The position numbers were made by a program, and so were the translations under genes. A stretch of DNA of 64,000 nucleotides from an uncultured Pseudomonadota bacterium (GTDB lineage Bacteria; Bdellovibrionota_B; Oligoflexia; Oligoflexales; CAIYRB01): positions 1 to 64,000 of the forward strand of contig CAIWTN010000151.1 in assembly GCA_903915625.1 (NCBI GenBank). The letters run 5' to 3'. Shown here piece by piece: positions 1-9,712 of the stretch; position 1 is the first letter of the stretch, and each line of letters starts with the position of its first letter. A model generated the notes under the pieces. It did no database searches and was not told where the DNA came from. It saw nothing but the letters and a program-made list of their open reading frames with translations.

Positions 1-1719
1 TGGCTGGCCCTGGTCATCGCCATAAGCCTCGCTATTTATTTTCAAGACCGATTTCTTTTGATTGAGAATAAATATGTTGCCTATTTAGACGACCGAAATG
101 GGCCGGTTGTATCGCGCTCTGAGGGGTTGGTGCGATGGCGCGATTTAATTGACAAACAGGGGATTCACGACGGCGACACGTTGTCTACTGGCGAGTCATC
201 TAGTGCACGCGTGCGTTTCGATAGGGACCGGGCTGTATTTTTGGGTGAAGATACTCAAGTAAAAATCACTGCGATTGGATCTGAGAAAGGCACCGCGTTT
301 GTCATTAAGCTGTTGCGTGGATCAGCCGTTCCCCAAATTAATGATAAATGTGCTCAGTGCCCGCCATTGATTCTCCGCGCGGGCGAGGAAAGTTTCACTA
401 TTTCCGCAGGAAAAAAGGTCGCGGTTTTTAAAGCTCAGGGCAGTAAGGAGGTAAGGAAATTTCAAACTAAATCCATTGCAATCAATGCTGATTTTCAAGA
501 AATTGTAGCAGCCATTAAGCCAGTTGTGGCAGCCATTGCTCCGCCACCTCCGCCACCCGCGTCCCAAGATGTAGCGCTCACAACGGTGTTTTTGCTCCCT
601 GAGGCGGCACAGCGGCCACCTACTGCTGCTTCCCAAGTGCCGCGTCCCGCTCCTCCGGCCCCTGCAACAACTCCCGCTCCGGCCCCTGCAACAGCTCCCG
701 CTCCGGCCCCTGCAACAGCTCCCGCTCCGGTCCCTGCAACAGCTCCTCCACCGGCTCCTGCATTGCCGCCAATCGGGTCAGTGAAAATGGAGACAAAGCC
801 AGCTGAGAATGGTGTGGAGTACTGGACCATGCGTCCTTTAGAGGCCATTTTGGATCAGCACATTGATTTCCCCGTATCCATGCCCGATAGTTTGAGGGCG
901 GATTCCAGTTTATCTTTGCGGCCATTTATAGAAATTTCTGGAAACGGTCAAACCGAACAGATATTTGCGAATCAGGCGACAGATCTGACGATAAGAGTCC
1001 CTCTAAAATCGATTAAATTTGTTAGCGCATCTAAAATGTCCGGTGGCATTAAAAAATATCTATTCAATGCCCGCACTGGCGTGGAGATAGTGCGTGGATC
1101 TGCTCATTCAAAATTTTTAAGCGAGGGGATCGTCGGTACTCAAATAATTTCACTTGGTGAGGTTCCGGACGGACAGCTTAATATAGGTTTGAGTGACTTT
1201 GATCCAAAGTCGGAAAATTTGTCGTCCGTATGGCTGGCAAAGAAAGCCGAGATCGATCTTGTAGATGCTAAAATTTCGATTTTTATATCGAAAAGTTCTG
1301 ACTATTCCAAATTAGCCTCTCTCGTGCGCGGATCGTCCACGTTGGCACTCGATCGCAGGAGTCCGATTGGATCCGACGGAATTTTCGTCGTCCGTGACGA
1401 TGAAATAGTGGCGCAGATTTCTGGTCCAGATTCGAATAAACAGAATATTAATAAGATTATGGCGTTGCTTGGTGGTGAATTTGTGTTCAAAGGCCAGCGC
1501 ACGGCATATCACGATGTTCAGGGTTTTGGTCAAAGTAAGGCAGGAGATCCTTTGTGGTCCTTGATTAGTAAGGGACATGTTTTGTATATTTTAAAGAGAG
1601 GTACTCTTTATCCAGTCAGTCATGAATTCCTGAAGTCCAGCGCCGAAGTGACATCTTTTATTGGTAATCAAGCACAAGCAATTTTTGTCAAAAAAGTCGA
1701 AATTGTGTCGCACAAGTGA
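1..1719 (+). CDS. FecR-domain membrane protein with Pro/Ala-rich linker (5' end outside window)
   Basis: The frame is open from base 1, so the true start lies upstream. The first visible codons encode a hydrophobic stretch (WLALVIAISLAIYF) typical of one N-terminal membrane helix. A FecR-like region follows at about residues 55-110, with the pattern DTLSTGESSSARVRF then LGEDTQVKI. FecR domains usually lie in the periplasm and sense or scaffold envelope signals. A Pro/Ala-rich linker at about codons 180-257 contains a 24-bp tandem repeat. The C-terminal 300 residues are not recognised. The next two genes on the same strand are envelope proteins, which suggests a shared export or envelope role. 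The FecR call is fairly secure; the function is unknown. Confidence 0.75.
   Translation, partial: WLALVIAISLAIYFQDRFLLIENKYVAYLDDRNGPVVSRSEGLVRWRDLIDKQGIHDGDTLSTGESSSARVRFDRDRAVFLGEDTQVKITAIGSEKGTAFVIKLLRGSAVPQINDKCAQCPPLILRAGEESFTISAGKKVAVFKAQGSKEVRKFQTKSIAINADFQEIVAAIKPVVAAIAPPPPPPASQDVALTTVFLLPEAAQRPPTAASQVPRPAPPAPATTPAPAPATAPAPAPATAPAPVPATAPPPAPALPPIGSVKMETKPAENGVEYWTMRPLEAILDQHIDFPVSMPDSLRADSSLSLRPFIEISGNGQTEQIFANQATDLTIRVPLKSIKFVSASKMSGGIKKYLFNARTGVEIVRGSAHSKFLSEGIVGTQIISLGEVPDGQLNIGLSDFDPKSENLSSVWLAKKAEIDLVDAKISIFISKSSDYSKLASLVRGSSTLALDRRSPIGSDGIFVVRDDEIVAQISGPDSNKQNINKIMALLGGEFVFKGQRTAYHDVQGFGQSKAGDPLWSLISKGHVLYILKRGTLYPVSHEFLKSSAEVTSFIGNQAQAIFVKKVEIVSHK
661..756 (+). repeat. 24-bp tandem repeat in coding sequence, 4 copies
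   Basis: Four consecutive 24-bp units of the form CCTGCAACAGCTCCCGCTCC plus GGCC sit at 661-684, 685-708, 709-732 and 733-756. The middle copies are almost identical and the last one has diverged. Each unit encodes eight residues rich in Ala and Pro (P-A-T-A-P-A-P-A). The unit length is a multiple of three, so copy-number change would keep the reading frame. Confidence 0.9.
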
Positions 1720-1761
1720 GACGTTGAAAATCATTGTTTCTAAATTATTGGTGGGTAACCA

Positions 1762-3414
1762 GTGCAGCTGATTGTACGCAAATTGATTATGTTATTGATT
1801 CTGGCCGGGGCGTCTAAGGCCTTTGGTGAAGAGGTAAAAGTAGATCATTTGCGTATTGTTTTAGACGCCAAATCTAGCCGTAAGGTTCCTAAGGATAAGG
1901 CGGATGCCAAGCAATATCTTAAAGACTGGAAACGCGCTTGTAAAAATCTTGGGTCCGCAATGACCGTTGGAAAAGGCCCCTACGGATTCGGGTCTTTTGG
2001 ATCTTACAGCTGCTATCAAGGCGGTAAGGTGGTTTCTGGCCCAGATAAACCAAGCCGGTGGAGCGTGAACCTCTCAGATGGTTTAAAGGAAATAAAATTT
2101 CAGCTAATTCATCAGGAGGGATCAGCGACGACCGTGATCGGCGAGTACGTTGCGCCCCCATCCGAATACTTTCTTAAGTTTTTCAAGGACGATGAGTACT
2201 CCGATCTCGTAGCTTATTCTCTATTGGAAACTAGTCCAATGGGTATGTTGGTTACGAAAGCTCGGATTAAAGGTAGTCCACCAGGTTTTTCGGGTCGCTA
2301 TTGGCGATCTGGAAAGGCCAGAAAGTTTAAATACCAAGTGCCAGATGCTCCACGCTACTTGGTTTTATATAGGTTGGCGTGGGACGAAGATCAGAAGCAG
2401 TGGCGAAGCCAAGTTGTGGGGGCAGCTACTCGCAGTAAGGTTAATCTCCCAAAGAAAAAGAAGAAGGGTAAGCAGTCCACCTTAGTGGGTGGAGATGTCG
2501 TGTATGAGATTACTCCTGCAGTCGATGCCGCGCTTGCGGCGGGCCCCCTTTGGGCGCAGTCGTCTGAGGGTCCGGGAGCGCACAAATCAGAATTGCAGAA
2601 AACTATCAGTAGCGCACACCTAGATTTAGATCTGGCAGGAAAAAATGATGCCTTGAACGATTTTTTTACGGGTGGGAAGGACCTTTTAACGCAGCTTCTT
2701 GACGCAGCAGCTTCCGGCTACGTAGGTGTTCGCTTTGGTAAAGAAATTCTGCCAGGAGTAGGCGGACTTGGTGCCTTGTTAAATAAGACTAAAATATTTG
2801 GTCTTTTGTTTGAGATGCGTGGCGGACCGCTCAAGGGTCTGCGTTACTATTACGACTTAATGCCTCGAACAAAGGCAAGCTTATCGGGTAGCACCGGTCC
2901 TGTTGAAGCATCGATTAGCTTTTCAAGGCATGTCGTAGGGTTTTCCTGGGATTTTAATCCAGGATTTTTGGTGGATCGGGTGACTATCGATCCCAAGCTG
3001 GGTGCATGGACCTTTAATGCCACACTGCCGATCGCATACGACAACAACCAAAATGTCGCGGAATTAGCCGAGTTCAACCTCGGTCGGACTTTTTCTCTCG
3101 GTCTTGAAGTTGGTTTAGAGGAGCTGTCGAGTTGGTATACTGTCCGCGGTTGGTACGGGATTAATACCGGATATTCGCTGTTGAAGAGTGGCGGAAAAGT
3201 TACCTCTAATAGATTCGGCGTGGATGCTTATTTTACCGGTGGTCCTGAGATCCCATTTTTTGGGGTCGGGCTGAAGACGGCACTTCTAGCTTTTTATTTC
3301 TATGAATCGATTGGGCTCACAAGTAATTCTGTGTCGACATCCGGGCCGGCTGCAATTTCAGGTGTCTCTTACGATGTTGGCTATGCAGGACTCGGACTTG
3401 CCTTATCCTGGTGA
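1762..3414 (+). CDS. Predicted outer-membrane barrel protein, unknown function
   Basis: A GTG start at 1762 gives 550 residues; an ATG ten codons further in (1789) is an alternative. The N-terminus is a signal peptide (MLLILAGASKAFGEE). No known domain is recognised in residues 30-270. The C-terminal half alternates polar and hydrophobic residues and is rich in Gly and aromatic residues (for example GWYGINTGYSLL). It ends in LGLALSW, and a terminal aromatic residue is the usual outer-membrane barrel signature. The stop overlaps a possible GTG start of the next gene, so the two are probably co-transcribed. The barrel assignment is inferred from pattern, not homology. Confidence 0.6.
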   Translation: MQLIVRKLIMLLILAGASKAFGEEVKVDHLRIVLDAKSSRKVPKDKADAKQYLKDWKRACKNLGSAMTVGKGPYGFGSFGSYSCYQGGKVVSGPDKPSRWSVNLSDGLKEIKFQLIHQEGSATTVIGEYVAPPSEYFLKFFKDDEYSDLVAYSLLETSPMGMLVTKARIKGSPPGFSGRYWRSGKARKFKYQVPDAPRYLVLYRLAWDEDQKQWRSQVVGAATRSKVNLPKKKKKGKQSTLVGGDVVYEITPAVDAALAAGPLWAQSSEGPGAHKSELQKTISSAHLDLDLAGKNDALNDFFTGGKDLLTQLLDAAASGYVGVRFGKEILPGVGGLGALLNKTKIFGLLFEMRGGPLKGLRYYYDLMPRTKASLSGSTGPVEASISFSRHVVGFSWDFNPGFLVDRVTIDPKLGAWTFNATLPIAYDNNQNVAELAEFNLGRTFSLGLEVGLEELSSWYTVRGWYGINTGYSLLKSGGKVTSNRFGVDAYFTGGPEIPFFGVGLKTALLAFYFYESIGLTSNSVSTSGPAAISGVSYDVGYAGLGLALSW

Positions 3415-3422
3415 GGAATGCG

Positions 3423-4340
3423 ATGGCGAAAATTTTGCACTCAGTAATCTTATCGATCTTAGGTAGTGGCGCTATATTCGCGGCTCCCGCTCCTGTTGGT
3501 GCCCAGACCGATAATCCTAACGTCGCGCCCCCATCTGTGGAAAGTAGTGTGCCACCCGCGGCGAGTACTGTCGTTGCGCCAGTTGCCACGTCGGATGTCG
3601 AGGCTCCCGCCTCAAGTCCTGTGGCTCCCGTGGACTCCGGTGCTCCCGTGGCTCCGGCCGCAAATTCTGATGTGCCAGTATTCGACGCTTGGGTGGCTGA
3701 AGCCAGTAATAAGGCGGGGGTGTTACCCCGATCTGTAGTATTTGTTCGCAGTCTTGGCGAAACACCTGGTTCTGAGTTGCGTTTTTTGCCCTTGGATACC
3801 GAGGCTTTCAATAAATTGAGTTTTATCTCTGCTGCTAACAGTATCAATGCCGACTGGGATTTTAAGTTAAATAAGAGAAAATTTGCGGGCATGGACCGCT
3901 TGGCGGCGGTGGTGGCGCTTACTGGAGCAGATTGCGTTGTACTTGCTCCGGAAAAAGGTGAATGGCAGTTAATTCGGCCGGATGGCGTCAAGCGAACGGT
4001 TCTATCGGCTGGTCAGGCTCCAAAGTCCACGGGGAACGAGGATTTGATCGAATGGCTATTTGCTAATTTGGGCTGGGACGGAATTGTTCTGGATCAGAAA
4101 GGTAATTATGTCCTTGTAGGATCAACCTCCAAATCGATGTCTTTTCCGCAGATTCAGGCTCTAGCTGTAAATAATTCGACGGCTAAAATTAACTTGAAAG
4201 CAAATGAACGTATTGGAGCCGGTCTTTTGTCTTTGCGTGAAGGTAAGTTGGGTGTTGGTATTTTTGATATAGTTTTCCTGGGGCAAGGAATTACATCTAT
4301 TCCTGTTGGCACTAAGTTGGTGATTGAGAAGAAGAACTAA
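3423..4340 (+). CDS. Secreted Ala/Pro/Val-rich protein, unknown function
   Basis: ATG at 3423 is preferred over GTG at 3411, because GAGG at 3413-3416 is correctly spaced only for the ATG. The result is 305 residues with a signal peptide (ILSILGSGAIFAAPAP). Residues 25-85 are low complexity, rich in Pro, Ala, Val and Ser, like a linker spanning the periplasm. The remaining 220 residues form a compact domain I do not recognise. It follows the barrel protein directly, and its 3' end overlaps the convergent IscA-like gene by 29 bases. It is probably the third gene of an envelope operon that begins upstream of the window. Confidence 0.6.
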   Translation: MAKILHSVILSILGSGAIFAAPAPVGAQTDNPNVAPPSVESSVPPAASTVVAPVATSDVEAPASSPVAPVDSGAPVAPAANSDVPVFDAWVAEASNKAGVLPRSVVFVRSLGETPGSELRFLPLDTEAFNKLSFISAANSINADWDFKLNKRKFAGMDRLAAVVALTGADCVVLAPEKGEWQLIRPDGVKRTVLSAGQAPKSTGNEDLIEWLFANLGWDGIVLDQKGNYVLVGSTSKSMSFPQIQALAVNNSTAKINLKANERIGAGLLSLREGKLGVGIFDIVFLGQGITSIPVGTKLVIEKKN

Positions 4341-4680
4341 ATTTTTCTTGCCACGACTTGCGCTTATAAAATTTCCCGCGGTATCTAGTGTGATTTGGAT
4401 TGTTGAATAAAAATCCAGTTCCACGCTCGTCGTTGACCCACTCGATAGTCGACCCCTCGATAAACTCTAGTGATCTGTGGTCTATCACTATGTCTAGGTC
4501 ACCTTGCCTGAATGCGACATCATCAGGTTCGCGGGTAGCGAATGTGGCGCCATAATAGAAGCCATCACAGCCTTTACCCTCGATGTAAAGGCGGAGTGGT
4601 AATCCATGGTATGAGGGTTCGGTCTGCTGTAACCCTAATGCAGCAATCAAAGCATCTGAGGTTAGCGTGATATTTGGCAT
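4312..4680 (-). CDS. IscA/HesB-family protein lacking the C-terminal CGC cysteines
   Basis: The 122-residue product matches A-type iron-sulphur carriers through most of the fold (LRLYIEGKGCDGFYYG, then FLFNNPN). The first conserved Cys is present in GKGCDG. The usual CGCG after NPN is replaced by RYRG, so two of the three cluster-binding cysteines are missing. ATG at 4680 is chosen over 4710 because AAGGACA lies upstream at good spacing. No isc or suf genes are nearby. Known family members deliver Fe-S clusters; this one may bind differently or not at all. The family is confident and the function is not. Confidence 0.7.
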   Translation of the reverse strand: MPNITLTSDALIAALGLQQTEPSYHGLPLRLYIEGKGCDGFYYGATFATREPDDVAFRQGDLDIVIDHRSLEFIEGSTIEWVNDERGTGFLFNNPNHTRYRGKFYKRKSWQEKFSSSSQSPT

Positions 4681-4772
4681 TATCTTGTCCTTTGCGTTAG
4701 TGGTTGGCATCCCGTAAGATTTTTTAGGTATCTTAGCGGCTTAGTTGTGTCGAGCAGTGCGAGGTTGGCATC

Positions 4773-6143
4773 GTGATTTTAAGAATGCTCATCCTGTTAC
4801 TTGGCCTAAAAGCTGATTTGATTTTTGCAGCACATGGCTATCTAGCCTATGGTGATTTGCGCGGTCACATTGAGCCATGCGGCTGCGATCCTAGCACCGA
4901 TTTAGGTGGGATTAAACGCTTAGGTGGCATGATCGCCAGGGAGCGAGCTGTACACCCGAGCTTGCTCCTCTTCGACCTAGGAAATAACCTGCCCTTGGCA
5001 TCAGAATCAAACTTGAAGACACCCTTTTTGCTCTCTGCACAGGCAGTCTTGGCTCCTGATGCCATTTTGTTTAACAATCTAGAAATGCAGAGGTTTGATC
5101 AGCTAAGTCTTTGGTTGCGGCAGTCAGCAGCCATGGTGCCTCCATATATTCTTAGTAACTTACGGGATAAGCCTGATTTTAAGAAATTGGTTCGCCCCTT
5201 TGTTAGTGGCAAGGGATGGGTTGCCTTTGGCTATGTATACAATGAGAGCATTCGCGATGTGGTATTGCCCTTGGGCCCCGAACTGTTACGGCAGTGGCGT
5301 GATAAATTGCTAAACCATACCAGTGATTTTCGCGTGCTTTTATTTTCAGGTTCAGATGTAGATTTGCGGCAGGCGATTGAGAGTAAGCTTTTCGAAGTTA
5401 TCATAAGTTCCAATACGGCAAAGCCTGATCGCGTTCTTGGCTCTGAGGAGCGAAGTCAAGAGTCGCGGTTGCTGCGAAGCAACTTGCCTCCGGTTTACAT
5501 GGTGCCGCTTGGGGGTCAGGGGTTTCTGCGTGGTGGCAATCTACAATTGGAGGAGGTCAAGCCGCTGTCGGAGTTGTTTGGCACTAAGACGACCGTGGTG
5601 CAGGAGCGGCGGTCAGATAATTGGCTTAAGGACCCTAAATTAGTTACTTGGCTTGACCCAGCAACCAGTTCTCCGAATAGCTCAATGGATCAGGTCTACG
5701 AGAGCTATACGAAGGCAGCTCAAGTGAGCTTTCACGAAACTGGAGCAAAGCGCCTTCAGCAGTTGAAAGAGACTCCGTTTGCTGGCGCCCAAGTCTGTGT
5801 TAGCTGTCATCCTGATGCGAGTAGAGTTTATTTAAATAGTAAACACGCAAAGGCCATGGCAACCCTGCAACTTAAAAGTAAGAGTGAGGATCCGGAATGC
5901 GTCGCGTGCCATTCTCTCGGAGCCACAGAACCAGGGGGCTTCGTGTCATTGGACAAAAGTCCGCAGTTTGCAAATGTCCAATGTGAAAATTGTCACGGTC
6001 CGCGATTGGCCCACTCAAGGGATCCTAGGCCAGGTTCTGGCCCCGATAAATCATCGGCTAACGTTTGCACCAGCTGTCATAATGGGCAGCACTCGCCTAA
6101 ATTTGAATTTAAATCCTATTGGCAACGTATTAGTCATAAATAG
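4773..6143 (+). CDS. Phosphoesterase-like/tetrahaem cytochrome c fusion
   Basis: GTG start with GAGG eight bases upstream; signal peptide MLILLLGLKADLIFAA. The first ~300 residues resemble 5'-nucleotidase/UshA-like metallophosphoesterases (YGDLRGHIEPCGC, then LGGIKRLGGM and LLFDLGN). The C-terminal part carries four CxxCH haem c motifs at about residues 342 (CVSCH), 376 (CVACH), 404 (CENCH) and 432 (CTSCH), as in cytochrome c554-type proteins. The protein should be periplasmic and carry four covalent haems. Similar fusions occur in anaerobic and deltaproteobacterial genomes with no settled function. No cytochrome maturation genes lie in this window. Confidence 0.8.
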   Translation: MILRMLILLLGLKADLIFAAHGYLAYGDLRGHIEPCGCDPSTDLGGIKRLGGMIARERAVHPSLLLFDLGNNLPLASESNLKTPFLLSAQAVLAPDAILFNNLEMQRFDQLSLWLRQSAAMVPPYILSNLRDKPDFKKLVRPFVSGKGWVAFGYVYNESIRDVVLPLGPELLRQWRDKLLNHTSDFRVLLFSGSDVDLRQAIESKLFEVIISSNTAKPDRVLGSEERSQESRLLRSNLPPVYMVPLGGQGFLRGGNLQLEEVKPLSELFGTKTTVVQERRSDNWLKDPKLVTWLDPATSSPNSSMDQVYESYTKAAQVSFHETGAKRLQQLKETPFAGAQVCVSCHPDASRVYLNSKHAKAMATLQLKSKSEDPECVACHSLGATEPGGFVSLDKSPQFANVQCENCHGPRLAHSRDPRPGSGPDKSSANVCTSCHNGQHSPKFEFKSYWQRISHK

Positions 6144-6147
6144 GCAG

Positions 6148-7119
6148 CTACTTCTTTAGTATTTTACTGATCAGCTTTCTAGCCGCAACGCTCGGAGCCA
6201 CGGTGGAGTTTTCTACTTCAGCTCTAATTGCTTCAGCGTCGTCAGCTAGCTTCCGGTCAGCATCGGCAACGATTTGATCAATGAATTCGGACCTAAACCA
6301 TGCCAAGGACTGCTGTCGTCTTTTGTTGGCAAAAAATCCAGAGCCTTGCCTATCTTTGGCTGTCGCGAGTAAGGCCTCGCCTAGTTCCGCGATGCCCTCT
6401 CCAGTTATGCTGCTTACTGTAAATACCTGGGGTGGATAGTGAGAGGTACCGCGAGTCAGCATAAGTGCCTGTTCGATTTGACTCTTGGCCAAGTTGGCTG
6501 CCGTGATCAGCGCTCCATCCGCTTTGGTAATAACAACAAAGTCTGCTAGCTCTAATATTCCGCGTTTTATTCCTTGGACATCGTCACCAGAATTCGGAAG
6601 GTATAGCAGTACGAAGAGATCTGTCATCGATGCAGCAAGTGTCTCGCTTTGACCCACGCCAACAGTCTCGACGCAAATGCGATCAAATCCTGCAGCCTCA
6701 CATGCAATGATCGCCTCCCGAGTTCGCCGCGCAGTTCCACCTAGCATCTTCCCAGCGGGAGATGGGCGGATGAATACATCCGGATGTCGAGAGAGGCTCT
6801 CCATGCGAATGCGGTCACCTAAGATACTCCCACCGGAAATGGGAGACGAGGGATCGACCGCTAACACGGCAAGCCGATGCCCGGCACTGAGAAGTTGTTC
6901 GCCAAAGGCCTCAATGAACGTGCTTTTCCCGACTCCTGGTGAACCACTGATAGCAAGTCGCAGCGACTGTCCGCTATGAGGAAGCAGCTGACTAAGGAGT
7001 TCATTTGCCATTTCTCTATGATCGGGTCGAGCACTTTCAAATAACGTAATTACCTTAGCCAATGCCCTGGTGTCGCCGGACAGCACGCCACTTTTAAGAG
7101 CCTCGACTGATATGTTCAT
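6148..7119 (-). CDS. meaB: Methylmalonyl-CoA mutase-associated GTPase MeaB
   Basis: This 323-residue P-loop GTPase belongs to the MeaB/ArgK family. Seen in order are a P-loop (GSPGVGKS, residues 59-66), the [16 protein letters not shown] segment typical of the family, [22 protein letters not shown] and the ITKAD base-recognition motif. MeaB loads adenosylcobalamin into methylmalonyl-CoA mutase and protects it from inactivation. Its start overlaps the stop of the upstream mutase gene by 4 bp, so the pair is translationally coupled and the assignment is secure. Confidence 0.95.
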   Translation of the reverse strand: MNISVEALKSGVLSGDTRALAKVITLFESARPDHREMANELLSQLLPHSGQSLRLAISGSPGVGKSTFIEAFGEQLLSAGHRLAVLAVDPSSPISGGSILGDRIRMESLSRHPDVFIRPSPAGKMLGGTARRTREAIIACEAAGFDRICVETVGVGQSETLAASMTDLFVLLYLPNSGDDVQGIKRGILELADFVVITKADGALITAANLAKSQIEQALMLTRGTSHYPPQVFTVSSITGEGIAELGEALLATAKDRQGSGFFANKRRQQSLAWFRSEFIDQIVADADRKLADDAEAIRAEVENSTVAPSVAARKLISKILKK

Positions 7120-9299
7120 GTCTTCGACCTAGACGGTTTGCTCAAGCTTTCCAGAATCGAAATGGCACACTGAGGTATTGGTGATCCGGGGCCAAAAATT
7201 TCACTGACACCGCAGGTTTTGAGAAACTCATAGTCCTGCTGAGGTATGACTCCTCCCACGACCACCTGGATGTCGTTAGCCTGCGCTTTGTGTAAAGCTG
7301 CCATTAGTTGCGGGACTAATGTTCGATGTCCAGCTGCTTGCGAAGAGATGCCGACAACGTGAGCATCGCATTCTATAGCTTGTTTAGCCGCCTCTTCCGG
7401 CGTTTGAAACAGCGGACCTATGTCGACATCAAAGCCAAGGTCAGCTAGGCCTGTAGCTATAACTTTTGCCCCTCTGTCATGGCCATCTTGACCCAATTTA
7501 ACGATTAAGATTCTTGGGCGGCGTCCCTCGCGGGCGATAAAGGCATCGACCTCTTTTTGCACGTTATGTAGCACCTTCGCTCCTTCGGGACCGCTTCCAT
7601 AGGCAGAAAGATAGACTGCACTAACAGTTTGGTTTTGGGCGCGATATCGACCAAATACCTCCGCAAGCGTCTCTGACACCTCGCCCAATGTCGCGCGAAC
7701 TCTCATAGCCTCGATCGTCATCGCTAAGAGATTGCCATCACCATTTTTTGCAGCATCTCTTAGGGCACTTAGCGCGTCGGATACTTTAGCCTGATTTCGC
7801 ACTTTCTTGAGCTGGGCAAGGCGTCTGAGCTGCTGCTCTCTCACCTCAGCGTTATCGACCACTAGTACTTCAAATGCTTGCTGTTGGTCGGGAGATGTCT
7901 GTGTGTACTTATTGACGCCAACAATCACCTCTGTCCCGCTGTCAATACGAGCTTGTTTTCTAGCTGCCGCTGCCTCAATCCGAAGTTTGGGCATCCCAGA
8001 GCTAATAGCTTTAACCATTCCTCCAAAGTTCTCGACTTCATCAATAATGCTGCGAGCTTTGTCGATAAGATCCTGTGTCAATTTTTCCATGAAATAGCTG
8101 CCACCGAAGGGATCAACCGTCACAGTGATATCAGTTTCATGTTGAAGGATAAGTTGAGTGTTGCGCGCTAAATGCGCCGAGAATGCGGAGGGCAATGCGA
8201 TGGCTTCATCAAAGGCGTTGGTGTGAAGCGACTGAGTGCCGCCTAGGACGGCGGCCATTGCCTCGACCGTTGTTCGGATTAGGTTATTATGTGGATCCTG
8301 CTCAGTAAGGGTGTAACCCGAAGTCTGGCAGTGAGTTCTTAACATCGATGATTTGGGATCTTTCGGATCGAACTCTTTCATTAGCTCATACCAAAGAGTT
8401 CGCGCGGCACGCAGCTTCGCAATCTCCATGAAAAAGTTCATGCCGATGCCGAAGAAAAATGAAAGCCGTGGTGCAAACTGATCAACATGTAGTCCGCGTG
8501 CAAGTGCTGCCCTTACGTATTCGATGCCATCTGCAAGCGTAAATGCTAGCTCTAACGCCGAGTCAGCTCCGGCTTCTTGCATGTGATAGCCGCTAATACT
8601 GATGCTGTTGAACTTAGGCATGTTTTGGCTGGTATATTCGATGATGTCCGCGACTATTCGAATGGAGGGTTCAGGAGGATAAATATAGGTATTTCGGACC
8701 ATGTATTCTTTTAGAATATCGTTCTGAATCGTCCCTTTTAGTTGCGACTGGTTAACGCCTTGCTCTTCTGCTGCGACAATGTATGCAGCAAGTATTGGCA
8801 GTACCGCACCATTCATGGTCATTGACACGCTCATCTCACCGAGCGGAATTCCGTCAAAAAGGATTTTTACGTCCTCCACGGAATCTATTGCGACGCCTGC
8901 CTTGCCTACATCACCTACGACTCGAGGGTGATCCGAGTCATAACCGCGATGTGTGGCTAGGTCGAAGGCGACACTTAGGCCTTTTTGGCCAGCAGCCAGA
9001 TTTTTCCGATAAAATGCGTTTGACTCTTCAGCTGTAGAGAAGCCTGCATACTGGCGCAGCGTCCAAGGATGCGCCGTGTACATGGTAGCTTTAGGACCAC
9101 GCGTAAAAGGCGCAAAACCTGGCAATGTATCTAGGTGCTTAACCTCGGCCAGGTCTGCCTGAGTATACAGTTGTTTGATTGGGATCCCAGTTGCTGTAAT
9201 CGTTTCGGCTTTAGCATCACTTGCGGTTGCCGACTCCTGGACGGCAATCTCTTGCCAATCTGTGAAGTTAGATAAACCAGTTTTAAATTCTTTTGCCAT
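7116..9299 (-). CDS. Methylmalonyl-CoA mutase, single-chain form
   Basis: ATG at 9299 gives 727 residues, with GAGGGAAG upstream; an in-frame start at 9356 would add a tail lacking family character. The N-terminal TIM-barrel part shows [15 protein letters not shown] and [17 protein letters not shown]. The C-terminal part is the cobalamin-binding domain with DGHDRG at about residue 603. The enzyme interconverts succinyl-CoA and R-methylmalonyl-CoA and needs adenosylcobalamin. Both domains lie on one chain, as in the mitochondrial and ScpA-type enzymes. Together with meaB it supports propionyl-CoA or branched-chain metabolism; no epimerase or carboxylase gene is nearby. Confidence 0.95.
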   Translation of the reverse strand: MAKEFKTGLSNFTDWQEIAVQESATASDAKAETITATGIPIKQLYTQADLAEVKHLDTLPGFAPFTRGPKATMYTAHPWTLRQYAGFSTAEESNAFYRKNLAAGQKGLSVAFDLATHRGYDSDHPRVVGDVGKAGVAIDSVEDVKILFDGIPLGEMSVSMTMNGAVLPILAAYIVAAEEQGVNQSQLKGTIQNDILKEYMVRNTYIYPPEPSIRIVADIIEYTSQNMPKFNSISISGYHMQEAGADSALELAFTLADGIEYVRAALARGLHVDQFAPRLSFFFGIGMNFFMEIAKLRAARTLWYELMKEFDPKDPKSSMLRTHCQTSGYTLTEQDPHNNLIRTTVEAMAAVLGGTQSLHTNAFDEAIALPSAFSAHLARNTQLILQHETDITVTVDPFGGSYFMEKLTQDLIDKARSIIDEVENFGGMVKAISSGMPKLRIEAAAARKQARIDSGTEVIVGVNKYTQTSPDQQQAFEVLVVDNAEVREQQLRRLAQLKKVRNQAKVSDALSALRDAAKNGDGNLLAMTIEAMRVRATLGEVSETLAEVFGRYRAQNQTVSAVYLSAYGSGPEGAKVLHNVQKEVDAFIAREGRRPRILIVKLGQDGHDRGAKVIATGLADLGFDVDIGPLFQTPEEAAKQAIECDAHVVGISSQAAGHRTLVPQLMAALHKAQANDIQVVVGGVIPQQDYEFLKTCGVSEIFGPGSPIPQCAISILESLSKPSRSKT

Positions 9300-9440
9300 G
9301 GGTCTTCCCTCTGCTTCGACTAGTCCTATCATAATCCCCTTAATCGCCGAAAACACAGGAAAAAGAAGATTTAGGCCTTGTCAATGCAAGTGCGGGCTGG
9401 TAGATCGTAGCGGCACCTCTCACGATTGTGATGAGATTTA

Positions 9441-9515
9441 GGTTCCGTGGTGAAAAGGATATCATGCCGCCCTCCGAAGGCGGCGTTGCAGGTTCGATTC
9501 CTGCCGGGACCGCCA
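9441..9515 (+). tRNA. tRNA-Arg (anticodon CCG)
   Basis: A complete cloverleaf can be drawn. The acceptor GGTTCCG (9441-9447) pairs with CGGGACC (9505-9511), followed by discriminator G and an encoded CCA (9513-9515). D stem is GTGA/TCAT, with one G-T pair. Anticodon stem CCGCC/GGCGG encloses loop CTCCGAA, giving anticodon CCG at 9474-9476. T stem GCAGG/CCTGC encloses TTCGATT. It reads CGG arginine codons. It stands alone between the mutase gene and the ribosomal protein pair. Confidence 0.95.
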
Positions 9516-9528
9516 TAAAAATAATGAT

Positions 9529-9586
9529 GCCAAGGAATGTACTTCAGATACTGGAGCTATGCTCTTGCGGTGGCGTATTCCTTGGC
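9529..9586 (+). other. 10-bp inverted repeat downstream of tRNA-Arg
   Basis: GCCAAGGAAT at 9529-9538 is the exact reverse complement of ATTCCTTGGC at 9577-9586, with 38 bases between. It starts 14 bases after the tRNA CCA end. It could be part of the tRNA transcript 3' trailer or a terminator, but no T-run follows. The 9516-9772 gap holds no credible gene. Confidence 0.45.
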
Positions 9587-9712
9587 TTGGCACTTTGGCG
9601 GCAGGAATCTGGCCTACACTTGTCTGAAGCGTAAAGTCAGCAGGTCTTTGTGTTTTGGTCTTGCGCTCTTGTCCGGCAGAACAACCAGCATTAGCTGGGC
9701 AAAGCCAACACA

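Noticed and set aside
495..848. 117-residue Gly/Ala-rich frame antisense to the FecR gene
   Set aside because: It is the reverse reading of the Pro/Ala repeat; the low complexity comes from the repeat.
3317..3991. 224-residue minus-strand frame over the Ala/Pro-rich gene
   Set aside because: It covers a strongly supported rightward gene, is low complexity and has no ribosome site that stands out.
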